Below are positions 15,381 to 22,748 of a DNA stretch of 27,338 nt, piece by piece (position 1 is the stretch's first letter; every line of letters starts with the position of its first letter). Both the position numbers and the translations under genes were made by a program. This stretch comes from JADJQU01 sp035490315 (GTDB lineage: Bacteria > Planctomycetota > UBA1135 > GCA-002686595), in contig DATHET010000186.1 of assembly GCA_035490315.1 (NCBI GenBank), positions 1 to 27,338 of the forward strand. The letters run 5' to 3'. Below the pieces are notes generated by a model that saw only the letters and a list, made by a program, of their open reading frames with translations, searched no databases and was not told the origin of the DNA.

Positions 15381-16787
15381 TTAGACGAGCGCCGAGCCCG
15401 TGCTTGGTCCGGCACGCAGCACTTCGGACACGATCGACAGGGCTTCGCTCAGCTCTTCGCGGGCGCTCGGCGTGCCGATGCAAAGGCGAACGGCGTGCGG
15501 GACGTTCGAGCGCAGCACGGCGAAGGACTCGGGAGCTGAGACGGCGACGCCGCGTTTTCTGCAGCTCTGCACGAACTCGTCCGCGCGCCACGGATCGGGG
15601 AGCTCGAGCCAGAGCGTGCTGCTCGTCGACGCCGACGGCGTCTTCGGATCGTCGAGCAGCCGGCGAGCGAGGGTCTGACGCGCGGCGACCTCGTTCCGCT
15701 TGGCGCGGGCGATGCGCGCGGCCGTGCCGTCTCCGATCCACAGCGCGGCGAGCTCGCACATCAAGGGCGCGCCCATCCACGCAATCGCGTTGTTCGCGCC
15801 GATCAGGCGCGGCATCAGGTCGGGATCCGAGCGCGGGGCGAGCAGGTAGGCGACGCGCAGGCCGGCCGAGACGCTTTTCGACAGGCTCTCGATGAAGAGC
15901 GTGCGCTCGGGAGCGAAGGCCGCGACCGGCGCGATCGCTCCGTCCTTGGGCAAGAGGAATCCATGGCTGTCGTCCTCGACGATCCACAAGCCATGGCGCT
16001 CCGCGATTCCCCCGATGGCGCGTCTGCGGTCCTCCGGCAGGATCACGCCGGTCGGGTTGTGCAGGTTGGGCATCAGGTAGAGGAAGCGCGCGCGGGTCTT
16101 CTTCGCCACGGCCTCGAGGGCGTCGGGCAGGATTCCGTGCCCGTCCATCGCGACGGCGTGGGTCCGGAGGCGCAGCAGGCTGGCCAGGGACTTCAGGCCC
16201 GGATAGGTCAGCGACTCGGCCATCACGCCGTCGCCGGCGTTCGAGAGGGCGGCGAGGGCGACGGCCATGGCGTGCTGGGCTCCGCCCGTGATCAGGACAC
16301 GCTCGACGGCCGGCGCGACTCCGCTGCGCTCGAGCCAGCGCACCCCCGCCTCGCGGTGGCGATCGAGACCGGCGGGTCGGTAGGTCTCGAAACAATCGGC
16401 GAGGTCGGGGCGCTCCGCGAGAGCGCGCAGGGCCGACGATCGCTCCTCGGCGCTCGGCCCCCCGGCCGGGATGTTGATCGCGAGGTCGTGGAGCTGCGCG
16501 GGCGCCACGGCGTCGGAGCGATCGAAGCTCGGCTGGGAGGTCGCGTGGCGGACGAAGCTGCCGCGGCCGACTTCACCGTTGATCAGGCCGCGCGATTCGG
16601 CCTCGGCGTAGGCGCGCGAGATGGTGCCGATGTTCAGGCCGAGCACGCGAGCGAGGGCTCGGTGCGTCGGCAGCTGCTCGCCGGGGCGCAGCGCGCCGGT
16701 GGCGATGTCGTTGGCGAGCGCGTCGGCGAGGGCGAGGTAGAGCGGCGCGCGGCCGGGGATCAGAGTCGGCTTCCAGATTGACACCAT
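15381..16787 (-). CDS. pdxR: MocR/GntR-type regulator with aminotransferase domain, probable PdxR
   Basis: The product is 468 aa from the ATG at 16787, with AGAGG ten bases upstream; an in-frame GTG at 16820 would add 11 residues and cross an inverted repeat. Residues 10-80 are a GntR winged helix (PLYLALADALANDIATGALRPGEQLPTHR, here as PLYLALADAL and GEQLPTHRALA, then GTISRAYAEAESRGL and GEVGRGSFV). Residues about 110-455 are a fold-type I aminotransferase-like domain with PLP-binding Lys304 in ESLSKSVSAGLRVAY and the NLHNPTG motif. The gene is divergent from pdxS-pdxT with 123 bp between start codons. This is the arrangement of PdxR, which senses PLP and controls its synthesis. Other MocR subgroups share this architecture, so the name depends on context. 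Confidence 0.85.
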   Translation of the reverse strand: MVSIWKPTLIPGRAPLYLALADALANDIATGALRPGEQLPTHRALARVLGLNIGTISRAYAEAESRGLINGEVGRGSFVRHATSQPSFDRSDAVAPAQLHDLAINIPAGGPSAEERSSALRALAERPDLADCFETYRPAGLDRHREAGVRWLERSGVAPAVERVLITGGAQHAMAVALAALSNAGDGVMAESLTYPGLKSLASLLRLRTHAVAMDGHGILPDALEAVAKKTRARFLYLMPNLHNPTGVILPEDRRRAIGGIAERHGLWIVEDDSHGFLLPKDGAIAPVAAFAPERTLFIESLSKSVSAGLRVAYLLAPRSDPDLMPRLIGANNAIAWMGAPLMCELAALWIGDGTAARIARAKRNEVAARQTLARRLLDDPKTPSASTSSTLWLELPDPWRADEFVQSCRKRGVAVSAPESFAVLRSNVPHAVRLCIGTPSAREELSEALSIVSEVLRAGPSTGSALV

Positions 16788-16893
16788 GACAATGCTGCCT
16801 CTATGCAGAGCAATTGTCACGCACTATCTTGAACATGTCGCGCTTCCTGACACAATCCAAGCAGGTGAGTGGCAGCGCGCTCACTTCTGACAC
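16779..16893. promoter_or_regulatory. Candidate PdxR operator region: repeated TGACA boxes
   Basis: TGACA occurs at 16779, 16787, 16848 and 16888 on the plus strand, and inverted as TTGTCA at 16814-16819. The first two form a direct repeat 8 bp apart at the regulator's own start codon. The second and the inverted copy form a palindrome whose inner part CTGC-CTCTAT-GCAG also pairs. MocR regulators commonly bind direct repeats, so these are reasonable operator halves, but this is inference. Confidence 0.45.
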
Positions 16894-16910
16894 GAGACAA
16901 AGAGGCTCCC

Positions 16911-17822
16911 ATGACCAGGACATCCCCCGCCGCCCCCTCCGCTCCCGCACCCTTCGAGCTCAAAGTCGGCCTCGCCCGCATGCTCTGCGGCGGTGTGATC
17001 ATGGACGTGACCACCGCCGACCAGGCGCGCATCGCCGAGGACGCGGGCGCGGTCGCGGTCATGGCGCTCGAGCGCGTGCCCTCGGACATCCGCAAGGAAG
17101 GCGGCGTCGCGCGGACGGCTGCGATCGAGGTGATCGCCGAGATCCAGCGCGTTGTGACCATCCCGGTGATGGCCAAGGCGCGCATCGGCCACTTCGCCGA
17201 AGCCTGGATCCTCGAGGAGCTCGGCGTCGACTTCATCGACGAGAGCGAGGTGCTCACCCCCGCTGACAGCGAGCACCACATCGACAAGCAGGCCTTCCAG
17301 GTGCCCTTCGTCTGCGGCGCGACCTGCCTGGCGGAAGCCCTGCGCCGCATCGGCGAGGGCGCGGCCTTGATCCGCACCAAGGGCGAGGCGGGCACCGGCA
17401 ACATCGTCGAGGCCGTGCGGCACCTGCGGCTCGTCAACCAGGAGCTGCGGCGCGTGGCACAGTCGCCGCGCGAGGAGCTGATGGCCCTGGCCAAGGAGCT
17501 GCGCGCTCCCTACGAGCAGGTCCTTGCGGTCCACGCCCTCGGTGGCCACCTGCCGGTGCCGAATTTCGCGGCCGGCGGCGTCGCCACGCCGGCCGATGCG
17601 GCCCTGGTCATGGCTCTCGGCGCCGAGGCGGTGTTCGTCGGCTCGGGCATCTTCAAGAGCGAAGACCCGGCGCGCACTGCCAAGGCGATCGTCAAGGCCA
17701 CGGCGCGCTTCCGCGACCGCGCGGTGCTGCTCGAGGCGGCGCGCGAGTCGGGCGCGGCCATGAAGGGCATGTCGATCGAGAGTCTCGCGCCAGCGGAGCT
17801 GCTCGCGTCGCGCGGCTGGTGA
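16911..17822 (+). CDS. pdxS: Pyridoxal 5'-phosphate synthase, synthase subunit PdxS
   Basis: The product is 303 aa from the ATG at 16911, with AGAGG six bases upstream; an in-frame GTG at 16869 is less likely. The sequence is clearly PdxS/Pdx1: GGVIMDV with Asp32, VPVMAKARIGH-type segment (here IPVMAKARIGHFAEA) with Lys89 for substrate imine formation, DESEVLTPAD, and IRTKGEAGTGN with Lys157. The C-terminal NFAAGGVATPADAALVMALG and VFVGSGIFKSEDP phosphate-binding loops are present. It makes PLP from ribose 5-phosphate, glyceraldehyde 3-phosphate and ammonia in the cytoplasm, as a dodecamer decorated with PdxT. It is 7 bp from pdxT, in one operon, and is the likely target of the divergent regulator. 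The N-terminal 14 residues are a poorly conserved Ala/Pro-rich lead. Confidence 0.98.
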   Translation: MTRTSPAAPSAPAPFELKVGLARMLCGGVIMDVTTADQARIAEDAGAVAVMALERVPSDIRKEGGVARTAAIEVIAEIQRVVTIPVMAKARIGHFAEAWILEELGVDFIDESEVLTPADSEHHIDKQAFQVPFVCGATCLAEALRRIGEGAALIRTKGEAGTGNIVEAVRHLRLVNQELRRVAQSPREELMALAKELRAPYEQVLAVHALGGHLPVPNFAAGGVATPADAALVMALGAEAVFVGSGIFKSEDPARTAKAIVKATARFRDRAVLLEAARESGAAMKGMSIESLAPAELLASRGW

Positions 17823-17829
17823 TCGGACC

Positions 17830-18402
17830 ATGGTCCAGGCCCAGAAAGCGGGCGTGCTCGCCCTGCAGGGATCGTTCGAGCCCCATGCTCGCGCGCTGGC
17901 TCGTCTCGGGCACGAGCCGGTGCTCGTGCGCGCGCCCGCGGACCTCGTGGGAGTGTCGCACCTGATCCTGCCCGGCGGCGAGTCCACCACCCTTCAGCAT
18001 CTGCTCGAGCTCTTCGGGCTTTGGGATCCGATCCTCGATCGAGCGCGAGCCGGCGATCTCGCTCTCTTCGGAACCTGCGCCGGCGCGATCCTGCTCGGCA
18101 AGGAGGACGGCTCGCCTCCTCAACGCTTCGGCTTGCTCGACGCAGGCCTCGAGCGCAACGCCTATGGCCGTCAGGTCGACTCGTTCCGCGCCTCGATCGA
18201 GATCGAGGGGCTCGAAGGCGGCCCGATGCAGGCGATTTTCATCCGCGCGCCGCGCTTCGCGAGCGTAGGCGAGAGCGCGCGCGTCCTCTCGCGCCTCGAA
18301 GGCGAGGCCGTGCTCGTCGAGCAACCGGGCTTGCTCGCTGCGACCTTCCATCCCGAGCTCAGCGAAGACGATCGTCTCCACGCACGCTTCCTTCGCTGCT
18401 GA
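17830..18402 (+). CDS. pdxT: Pyridoxal 5'-phosphate synthase, glutaminase subunit PdxT
   Basis: The product is 190 aa, a normal length. This class I glutamine amidotransferase releases ammonia from glutamine and channels it to PdxS. Diagnostic motifs are GVLALQGSFEPH at the start, LPGGESTT (oxyanion and glutamine binding), nucleophile Cys83 in FGTCAGAILL, ERNAYGRQVDSF, and the catalytic pair His174 and Glu176 in TFHPELSED. All catalytic residues are present. The ATG lies 7 bp after the pdxS stop, which supports co-translation and stoichiometric assembly. The gene converges with the lipoprotein gene, 37 bp apart, where I see no clear terminator. Confidence 0.97.
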   Translation: MVQAQKAGVLALQGSFEPHARALARLGHEPVLVRAPADLVGVSHLILPGGESTTLQHLLELFGLWDPILDRARAGDLALFGTCAGAILLGKEDGSPPQRFGLLDAGLERNAYGRQVDSFRASIEIEGLEGGPMQAIFIRAPRFASVGESARVLSRLEGEAVLVEQPGLLAATFHPELSEDDRLHARFLRC

Positions 18403-18439
18403 GTTGTCGGAATCGAGGCCGCCATCCCGCGACTCCTCG

Positions 18440-19486
18440 TCAGCGAAGGATCGCCTGGACTCGCACCGGGCTGAACCTGACTCTCCACCCGGCATCCTCG
18501 CCGTGCCAGACCGTCGCGAACTCGCCGGTGGCGATGTCGCAGACCTTGAGGACGGGGTGCTCCCATGCGAAGTAGCCGAATCGCCCATAGCTGCGCGAGA
18601 TCTTCGAGCCCTTCGTCGGCAAGGCTGGATAGAGCACGAGTCGAGTACCGCACATTCCTACGGGTGAGGACTCGCCGTTTTCGCGCGCGGCTTCGTCGCG
18701 GACGTCCGGCCATGGAATCCGCGCGGGCGAAATCAGGCTCCGACCGCTTTCGAGCTCGATCAGCGAGCGATCGGGGGCTCCGCTCGCGAGAAAAGCTCGG
18801 CCGTCCGGTGAAAAACCGCCGTAGCCCGAGGAATTGCGCGCCAGAATCGCGCCGCTCGATACCGCGATGATTGCGCCCCCGTCGGTTCCCGTCGCAGCGA
18901 AGCTCTCGCCGTCCGGCAACCAGTCGATCTCCTGGATCGCTCCCACGCCCGGATCGAGCTCCTGCACCGCGAGGTCTTCGAGATCGAGGATCCGCAGGCG
19001 GCTGGCGCCCGGACCCGCCGGAGGTCGTATCAGCACGACCCGTCCACCGCGCGGGGCGAGGAACGGTGCATGGAAGCGCGAGTCGAGCGCCAGGAGCTTC
19101 GAATCGTGTCCGTTGGAACAGTCGAGCAGCCGCAGAGTCCAACGCTCGGCGTCGCTCAAGCGCTCGGCCGGCACGCTGGTCAGGGCTTCGACCAACTGGT
19201 GCGCGAAACGCTCCCGCTCGCCATCGACGACGTACACCAGGCGACCCTGATCGTCGACAGAGCTCGAGAGGCGCGGTTCTTTCTCCGGGCTGACCTCGAG
19301 ACTTCTCAAACTGGGCAGATCCACGAGGGTGAACACGGGAAACAGGCTCGGGTTGACAGGCGAGATGACCAGCGTGCCTTCGGACTGCGCGATCAAGCTC
19401 GGATTCTCTGGCCCGGGCACACGCTCGAGCGTCGAGCATCCGAGGCAGAGAAGAAACACGGTTGCGATCGCGGGGAGATTTCGCAT
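18440..19486 (-). CDS. Probable lipoprotein with beta-propeller-like repeats
   Basis: The product is 348 aa from the ATG at 19486; a GTG two codons upstream is less likely. The N-terminus MRNLPAIATVFLLCLGCST is a lipoprotein-like signal with Cys17 after LG, although the Cys at -3 makes the lipobox imperfect. The rest contains recurrent patterns typical of WD40/TolB-like propellers, such as IDWLPDGESFAATGTDGG, GGFSPDGRAFLASG and LKVCDIATGEFATVWHG. I recognise no enzyme motif and no specific family. It probably sits at the membrane facing outward. It lies 41 bp downstream of the permease gene on the same strand but has a TAGCGT hexamer 7 bases before its ATG, so it may have its own start. Confidence 0.8.
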   Translation of the reverse strand: MRNLPAIATVFLLCLGCSTLERVPGPENPSLIAQSEGTLVISPVNPSLFPVFTLVDLPSLRSLEVSPEKEPRLSSSVDDQGRLVYVVDGERERFAHQLVEALTSVPAERLSDAERWTLRLLDCSNGHDSKLLALDSRFHAPFLAPRGGRVVLIRPPAGPGASRLRILDLEDLAVQELDPGVGAIQEIDWLPDGESFAATGTDGGAIIAVSSGAILARNSSGYGGFSPDGRAFLASGAPDRSLIELESGRSLISPARIPWPDVRDEAARENGESSPVGMCGTRLVLYPALPTKGSKISRSYGRFGYFAWEHPVLKVCDIATGEFATVWHGEDAGWRVRFSPVRVQAILR

Positions 19487-19493
19487 GGTCACA

Positions 19494-19499
19494 ACGCTA
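19494..19499 (-). promoter_or_regulatory. Candidate -10 element (TAGCGT) of a leaderless mRNA
   Basis: Read on the minus strand, TAGCGT ends 7 bases before the ATG at 19486. No -35 or Shine-Dalgarno sequence is convincing. Confidence 0.3.
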
Positions 19500-19527
19500 C
19501 CCCTCTGCTCAGGGCTCGACGGTTTTT

Positions 19528-20832
19528 TCAGCGTGGATTGGTTTTGATCGGATCATTCACGCGCGCTGCACGACGTCGAATCAGGAAGTAGACGGGCAGC
19601 CCCGCGGCGACGAGCACGGCACCCCACACCAGCGCGTCGCGGCCGATTCCAGCCAGGGCATAGAGGCTGTAAGCGAGCGCGGCTGCTGACAACCAGCGGC
19701 TGCTCCCGACTCCGCGCACGGTCCAGGCCAGACTGCTCGCGACATAGGGCAGCAGCGTGGCGCCAGTCGAAAGCAGGATCGCGAAGGTGAACACTTTCAC
19801 CAGCGACTGGTTGTAATTCGACAGCACCAGCGCGCTGGCAAGCACGCTGCCGATCACCACGCCGAAGACCGGCGTGCCTTTGGAATCCGTGCGCGCGAAA
19901 AATCCGGGGAACACTCCGTCGCGCGCCGCTGCAAGCGGGACCTGCGCGGACAACATCACCCAACCATTGAGCGCGCCGAAGCACGACAGGACGGCGACCA
20001 GCGCGATGGCAGTTCCCGCGCCTTGTCCCCATAGGAGTGTCGCTGCATCGATCATCGGCGCTTGCGAGGTATGGAGTGCTTCAGCGGGCACGATGCCGAG
20101 CACCGCAGTGCAAGCCAGGATCGTCGCGACTCCCGCGATCAAGGTCCCGAGCATGGTCGCGCGCGGCACGTTGCGCTCGGCGTCGCGGATCGAGCCGGCG
20201 GGGACCGTCGCGGCTTCCAGGCCGAGCAGCGCCCACAGCGTCAGGGCCGCCGTCGCGTTCGCTACTTGCGGCAGACTGTCCGGAGTCGGATTGAACGGCG
20301 TCAGATTCCCAGCATCGACGAACCAGATCGCGACGGCGCCGAACAACAACAGCGGCAGAAGCTTCAGTGCCGTGCTGACCAGCTGCAAGAACCCCGCTTC
20401 CTTCAGGCCGGCGAGATTGACCGCGCTGCACACCCAGAGTCCTGCCAATGCGCAAGCCGTGGCTCTAACCGGCGTCGAAGTGCTCCCCGGAATCAGCTTG
20501 CCGAGGCTGCCCGCGAAGGCCACCGCGATCGCGGCGTTGCCGCACCAGATCGAGATCCAGTAGCTCCAGGCGATCACGAAACCCGCGAGCTCGCCGAAAG
20601 CGTTGCGCGCGTAGGCGTAGGGCCCGCCGGTCTGCGGCCAGCGCGCCGCGAGCTTTGCGAAACACAAGGACAAAAGGAGCACGCCGCACAACGTGATCCC
20701 CCAGCCGATCAGCGTCGCCGCGCCGTAAGGCGCAAGGGAAGCCGGCAGGAGGAACACGCCGCTGCCGATCATGCTGCCGATCACCAGCGCGGTGGCCGAC
20801 CAGATTCCGAGCGGCCGGCGCGCGTCGCTCAT
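19528..20832 (-). CDS. APC superfamily amino acid/amine permease (AdiC-like)
   Basis: The product is 434 aa, about the length of AdiC-type antiporters, with around 12 hydrophobic segments. The first helix has the broken-helix substrate motif GSMIGSGVFLLPASLA, close to the AdiC/CadB/PotE branch. Other family landmarks are GGPYAYARNAFGELAGF, LGLEAATVPAGSIRDAERNVPRAT and NGWVMLSAQVPLAAARDGVFP. It lies in the cytoplasmic membrane and would import or exchange an amino acid, polyamine or related amine. The start ATG overlaps the stop of the upstream Rieske oxygenase gene by 4 bp (ATGA), which points to translational coupling and a shared substrate. The substrate cannot be determined from sequence alone. 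The long open frame continuing upstream is a shadow of the oxygenase gene. Confidence 0.92.
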   Translation of the reverse strand: MSDARRPLGIWSATALVIGSMIGSGVFLLPASLAPYGAATLIGWGITLCGVLLLSLCFAKLAARWPQTGGPYAYARNAFGELAGFVIAWSYWISIWCGNAAIAVAFAGSLGKLIPGSTSTPVRATACALAGLWVCSAVNLAGLKEAGFLQLVSTALKLLPLLLFGAVAIWFVDAGNLTPFNPTPDSLPQVANATAALTLWALLGLEAATVPAGSIRDAERNVPRATMLGTLIAGVATILACTAVLGIVPAEALHTSQAPMIDAATLLWGQGAGTAIALVAVLSCFGALNGWVMLSAQVPLAAARDGVFPGFFARTDSKGTPVFGVVIGSVLASALVLSNYNQSLVKVFTFAILLSTGATLLPYVASSLAWTVRGVGSSRWLSAAALAYSLYALAGIGRDALVWGAVLVAAGLPVYFLIRRRAARVNDPIKTNPR

Positions 20833-21908
20833 GCGGCGCCGTCGCGATACACCTCGCGCAGGAGCTCGTGGAAGTGGTGCACGGCGTTCTCGCGCAGGGG
20901 ATTCAAGCGGCCCGGGACGTAGGAGCCCGAAGCGAGGCCGCGCTGCACCGCTTCGCAGATCGCGATGTCCTCGGCCTGGACTTCGTCGCTGAAGGAAAAA
21001 TCCGCCTCGCGCCGCTCGCGGGCAGCGTCGGATGCATCGAGGCTGTAATAGAAATCGAAGACGACGCGGCAGCGGTCGACGCCCTTGGGGATCACGCGGT
21101 TCGCCTGCAGCCGGCCCGGGAGGATGTTGAGCATCGTGTTCGGCCACAGCCAGTAGTACAGCGCGTCGCCCGCGCCGTAGAGGCCCGCGCCGCTCTCCAG
21201 CGGGCTCCATTGATAGGAGTGCAAGCGCGCCGTCCTCGTCTCGTAGCTCTTGTAATCGAGCAATCGGGTCAGGCCCGGATGGATGTGCGGGACGTGATAG
21301 CCCTCGAGGTAGTTGTCCACGTAGACCTTCCAGTTGCAGCCGACGTCGTAGCCGACGCGGTGGTGATGGCCGTAACTCTCGAGGCCGCGATTCGCTCCGA
21401 GCCGCTCGTCGATGCCGTGCACGAGCTCGTCGAATGCGGTCGCACCTGAATTCAGCGTGGCGAAGACCATGCCCTGCCACACGCGCGTCTCGAGCCGCGG
21501 CAGGCGCACGCTGCTGGGATCGAAATCCACTGCCTGCCCCATCTCCGGCGCCGCGCGCAGCACGCCGTCGAGACCGTAATTCCAGCCGTGGTAGCGACAG
21601 CGCAACGAGCGCGCCGCGAGGCCGTCGCAGGTGGCGATCGGCCCTGCGCGGTGGCGGCAGACGTTGTGGAACACGCGGATCTCACCCTCCGATCCGCGCA
21701 CCGCGATCACCGGCAAGCCGGCAAAATCGCTGACGACGTGATCGCCGGGGTTCTGGAGCTGACAACCATGGCCGATCAACTGCCAGCCGCGGTCGAAGAC
21801 CACACGGCGATCGAGAGCTGCCATGGCCGACTCACAATAAAAGCGCGCGGGCAGAGCGGTCGCGCGTTCGAGGGGCTGCGGGGCCAGCTCGTCCATGGGC
21901 GTGGTCAT
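20829..21908 (-). CDS. Rieske non-heme iron oxygenase, alpha subunit (choline-monooxygenase-like)
   Basis: The product is 359 aa. The Rieske 2Fe-2S cluster is bound by Cys84 and His86 (CRHRAG) and Cys104 and His107 (CRYHGWNYGLDG). The catalytic domain has NWKVYVDNYLEGYHVPHIHPGL, with iron ligands His205 and His210, Asp198 at the intersubunit electron-transfer position, and Asp314 in VQAEDIAICEAVQRGL as the likely third ligand. The DNYLEGYHVPHIH form is closest in my memory to choline monooxygenase and related amine-oxidising enzymes rather than to benzene-ring dioxygenases. It needs a reductase, which is not encoded here. It is coupled to the downstream amino acid/amine permease, so oxidation or demethylation of an imported betaine-like or amino compound is the best guess. 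The ATG at 21908 lies six bases after a GATACT hexamer. Confidence 0.93.
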   Translation of the reverse strand: MTTPMDELAPQPLERATALPARFYCESAMAALDRRVVFDRGWQLIGHGCQLQNPGDHVVSDFAGLPVIAVRGSEGEIRVFHNVCRHRAGPIATCDGLAARSLRCRYHGWNYGLDGVLRAAPEMGQAVDFDPSSVRLPRLETRVWQGMVFATLNSGATAFDELVHGIDERLGANRGLESYGHHHRVGYDVGCNWKVYVDNYLEGYHVPHIHPGLTRLLDYKSYETRTARLHSYQWSPLESGAGLYGAGDALYYWLWPNTMLNILPGRLQANRVIPKGVDRCRVVFDFYYSLDASDAARERREADFSFSDEVQAEDIAICEAVQRGLASGSYVPGRLNPLRENAVHHFHELLREVYRDGAA

Positions 21909-21914
21909 GGGCGC

Positions 21915-21920
21915 AGTATC
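21915..21920 (-). promoter_or_regulatory. Candidate -10 element (GATACT) for the Rieske-permease operon
   Basis: On the minus strand GATACT matches four of six bases of TATAAT and ends six bases before the ATG at 21908. No Shine-Dalgarno sequence is seen. The outer end of inverted repeat IR3 is 12 bp upstream. Confidence 0.3.
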
Positions 21921-21931
21921 ACCCGCGAATA

Positions 21932-22043
21932 GGGTACGGAGTCAGGTGAATTCGTCCGGAGTCGTGCGGGGGATCCGCCAGCCGCTTTCGCGGCTTGCGG
22001 ATCCCCCGCATGACTCCGGACGAATTCACCTGACTCCGTACCC
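21932..22043. repeat. Long inverted repeat IR3
   Basis: Two 54-bp arms (21932-21985 and 21990-22043) pair with only two mismatches (21964 with 22011, 21979 with 21996) around a 4-base TTTC loop. The outer ends read GGGTACGGAGTCAGGTGAAT, related to IR1 and IR2, whereas the inner parts of the three are unrelated. It lies between divergent genes, so it is not a terminator. It would form a very stable cruciform or, if transcribed, a long RNA hairpin. Confidence 0.92.
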
Positions 22044-22044
22044 G

Positions 22045-22072
22045 TTGACAATCATGCAAGCCCGAATACCCT
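22045..22072 (+). promoter_or_regulatory. Candidate promoter TTGACA-16-TACCCT, leaderless start
   Basis: A perfect -35 TTGACA (22045-22050) is followed after 16 bases by TACCCT (22067-22072), which ends 7 bases before the ATG at 22080. Transcription would begin at or next to the start codon. The -35 abuts the end of inverted repeat IR3. Confidence 0.45.
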
Positions 22073-22079
22073 CGCTCGC

Positions 22080-22667
22080 ATGACCACCTACGACACTGCT
22101 GAAACGATCATCGGCTTTGCGGTCAAGACGACTCTCAACGTGGCGATCGGCGGGCCGACGTCCGTCGTCACCGGCTACCACGAGACGCACTTCAAAGTCC
22201 TCGCCCGCGCCCTCCAGGAATCCAGTCGAGATGCTGACATCCAGAAATCGCTGGAAGAGATCCGCAAGAACCTGAAGTCGATGAAGGACTCGGGCGCGCG
22301 CATCATCTCGAAAATTCCGGCCAAGCCGGAGGCGCCTTCCGCGGCGGTGACCGACCTGCTCGATCCGGTGAAGAACAAGGCCTATGCGAAAGAGGTCAAG
22401 GTCTTCTCCGCCGGAGTCACCAATGTTCTCGAGGCATTGAGCGCCTGGATCAAGGCCGCCGAGGACATGGTCAAACGCACTTCAGGCGAGCTCGCGAAGA
22501 TCGAGAAGAACCTGAACATGCACAAGGCGCGCTGGCCCGCGCTGCGCCAGATCAGCAACGCGAGCCGCTTCCAGGAAATCCAGTTCATCAAGATCCAGGA
22601 GATGGACGCGCTCTCCAAGCAGCTCGCAACCGTGAAGGCCCTGCACGCGGCCTACGATCGCTTCTAG
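22080..22667 (+). CDS. Helical protein of unknown function
   Basis: The product is 195 aa with no signal peptide; I do not recognise it. Residues 8-32 are weakly hydrophobic and glycine-containing (IIGFAVKTTLNVAIGGPTSV). The rest is almost entirely helical with heptad-like patterns (IQKSLEEIRKNLKSMKD, AEDMVKRTSGELAKIEKNL, EMDALSKQLATVKALHAAYD), interrupted by a Pro/Ala hinge at about 79-90. Two or three long helices with one hydrophobic stretch would suit a coiled-coil scaffold or, much more speculatively, a helical pore-forming protein. It follows IR3 and has a candidate promoter directly at its start. The next gene is codirectional 81 bp downstream. Confidence 0.75.
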   Translation: MTTYDTAETIIGFAVKTTLNVAIGGPTSVVTGYHETHFKVLARALQESSRDADIQKSLEEIRKNLKSMKDSGARIISKIPAKPEAPSAAVTDLLDPVKNKAYAKEVKVFSAGVTNVLEALSAWIKAAEDMVKRTSGELAKIEKNLNMHKARWPALRQISNASRFQEIQFIKIQEMDALSKQLATVKALHAAYDRF

Positions 22668-22736
22668 CCGAGACTTTCGAGAGTGGAGCCGGCAACTCAG
22701 CGAGGGAGGCCCTTCGATCGCAGCGCGGGGACAGCG

Positions 22737-22742
22737 TAGGCT
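22737..22742 (+). promoter_or_regulatory. Candidate -10 element (TAGGCT) of a leaderless mRNA
   Basis: TAGGCT ends 6 bases before the ATG at 22749. No convincing -35 or ribosome-binding site is visible. Confidence 0.3.
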
Positions 22743-22748
22743 GCTCGG

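Noticed and set aside
15127..16395. Upstream extension of RCC1 protein A to 1167 residues
   Set aside because: The extension crosses the intergenic region and runs through the regulator gene in another frame, with low-complexity Arg-rich sequence. The signal peptide and Shine-Dalgarno site fix the start at 15126.
16818..16820. GTG start for the MocR regulator, 11 codons upstream
   Set aside because: The ATG at 16787 begins the conserved W.P.L..G..PLY segment at the usual distance and has an AGAGG upstream. The GTG would put the coding region across the palindrome.
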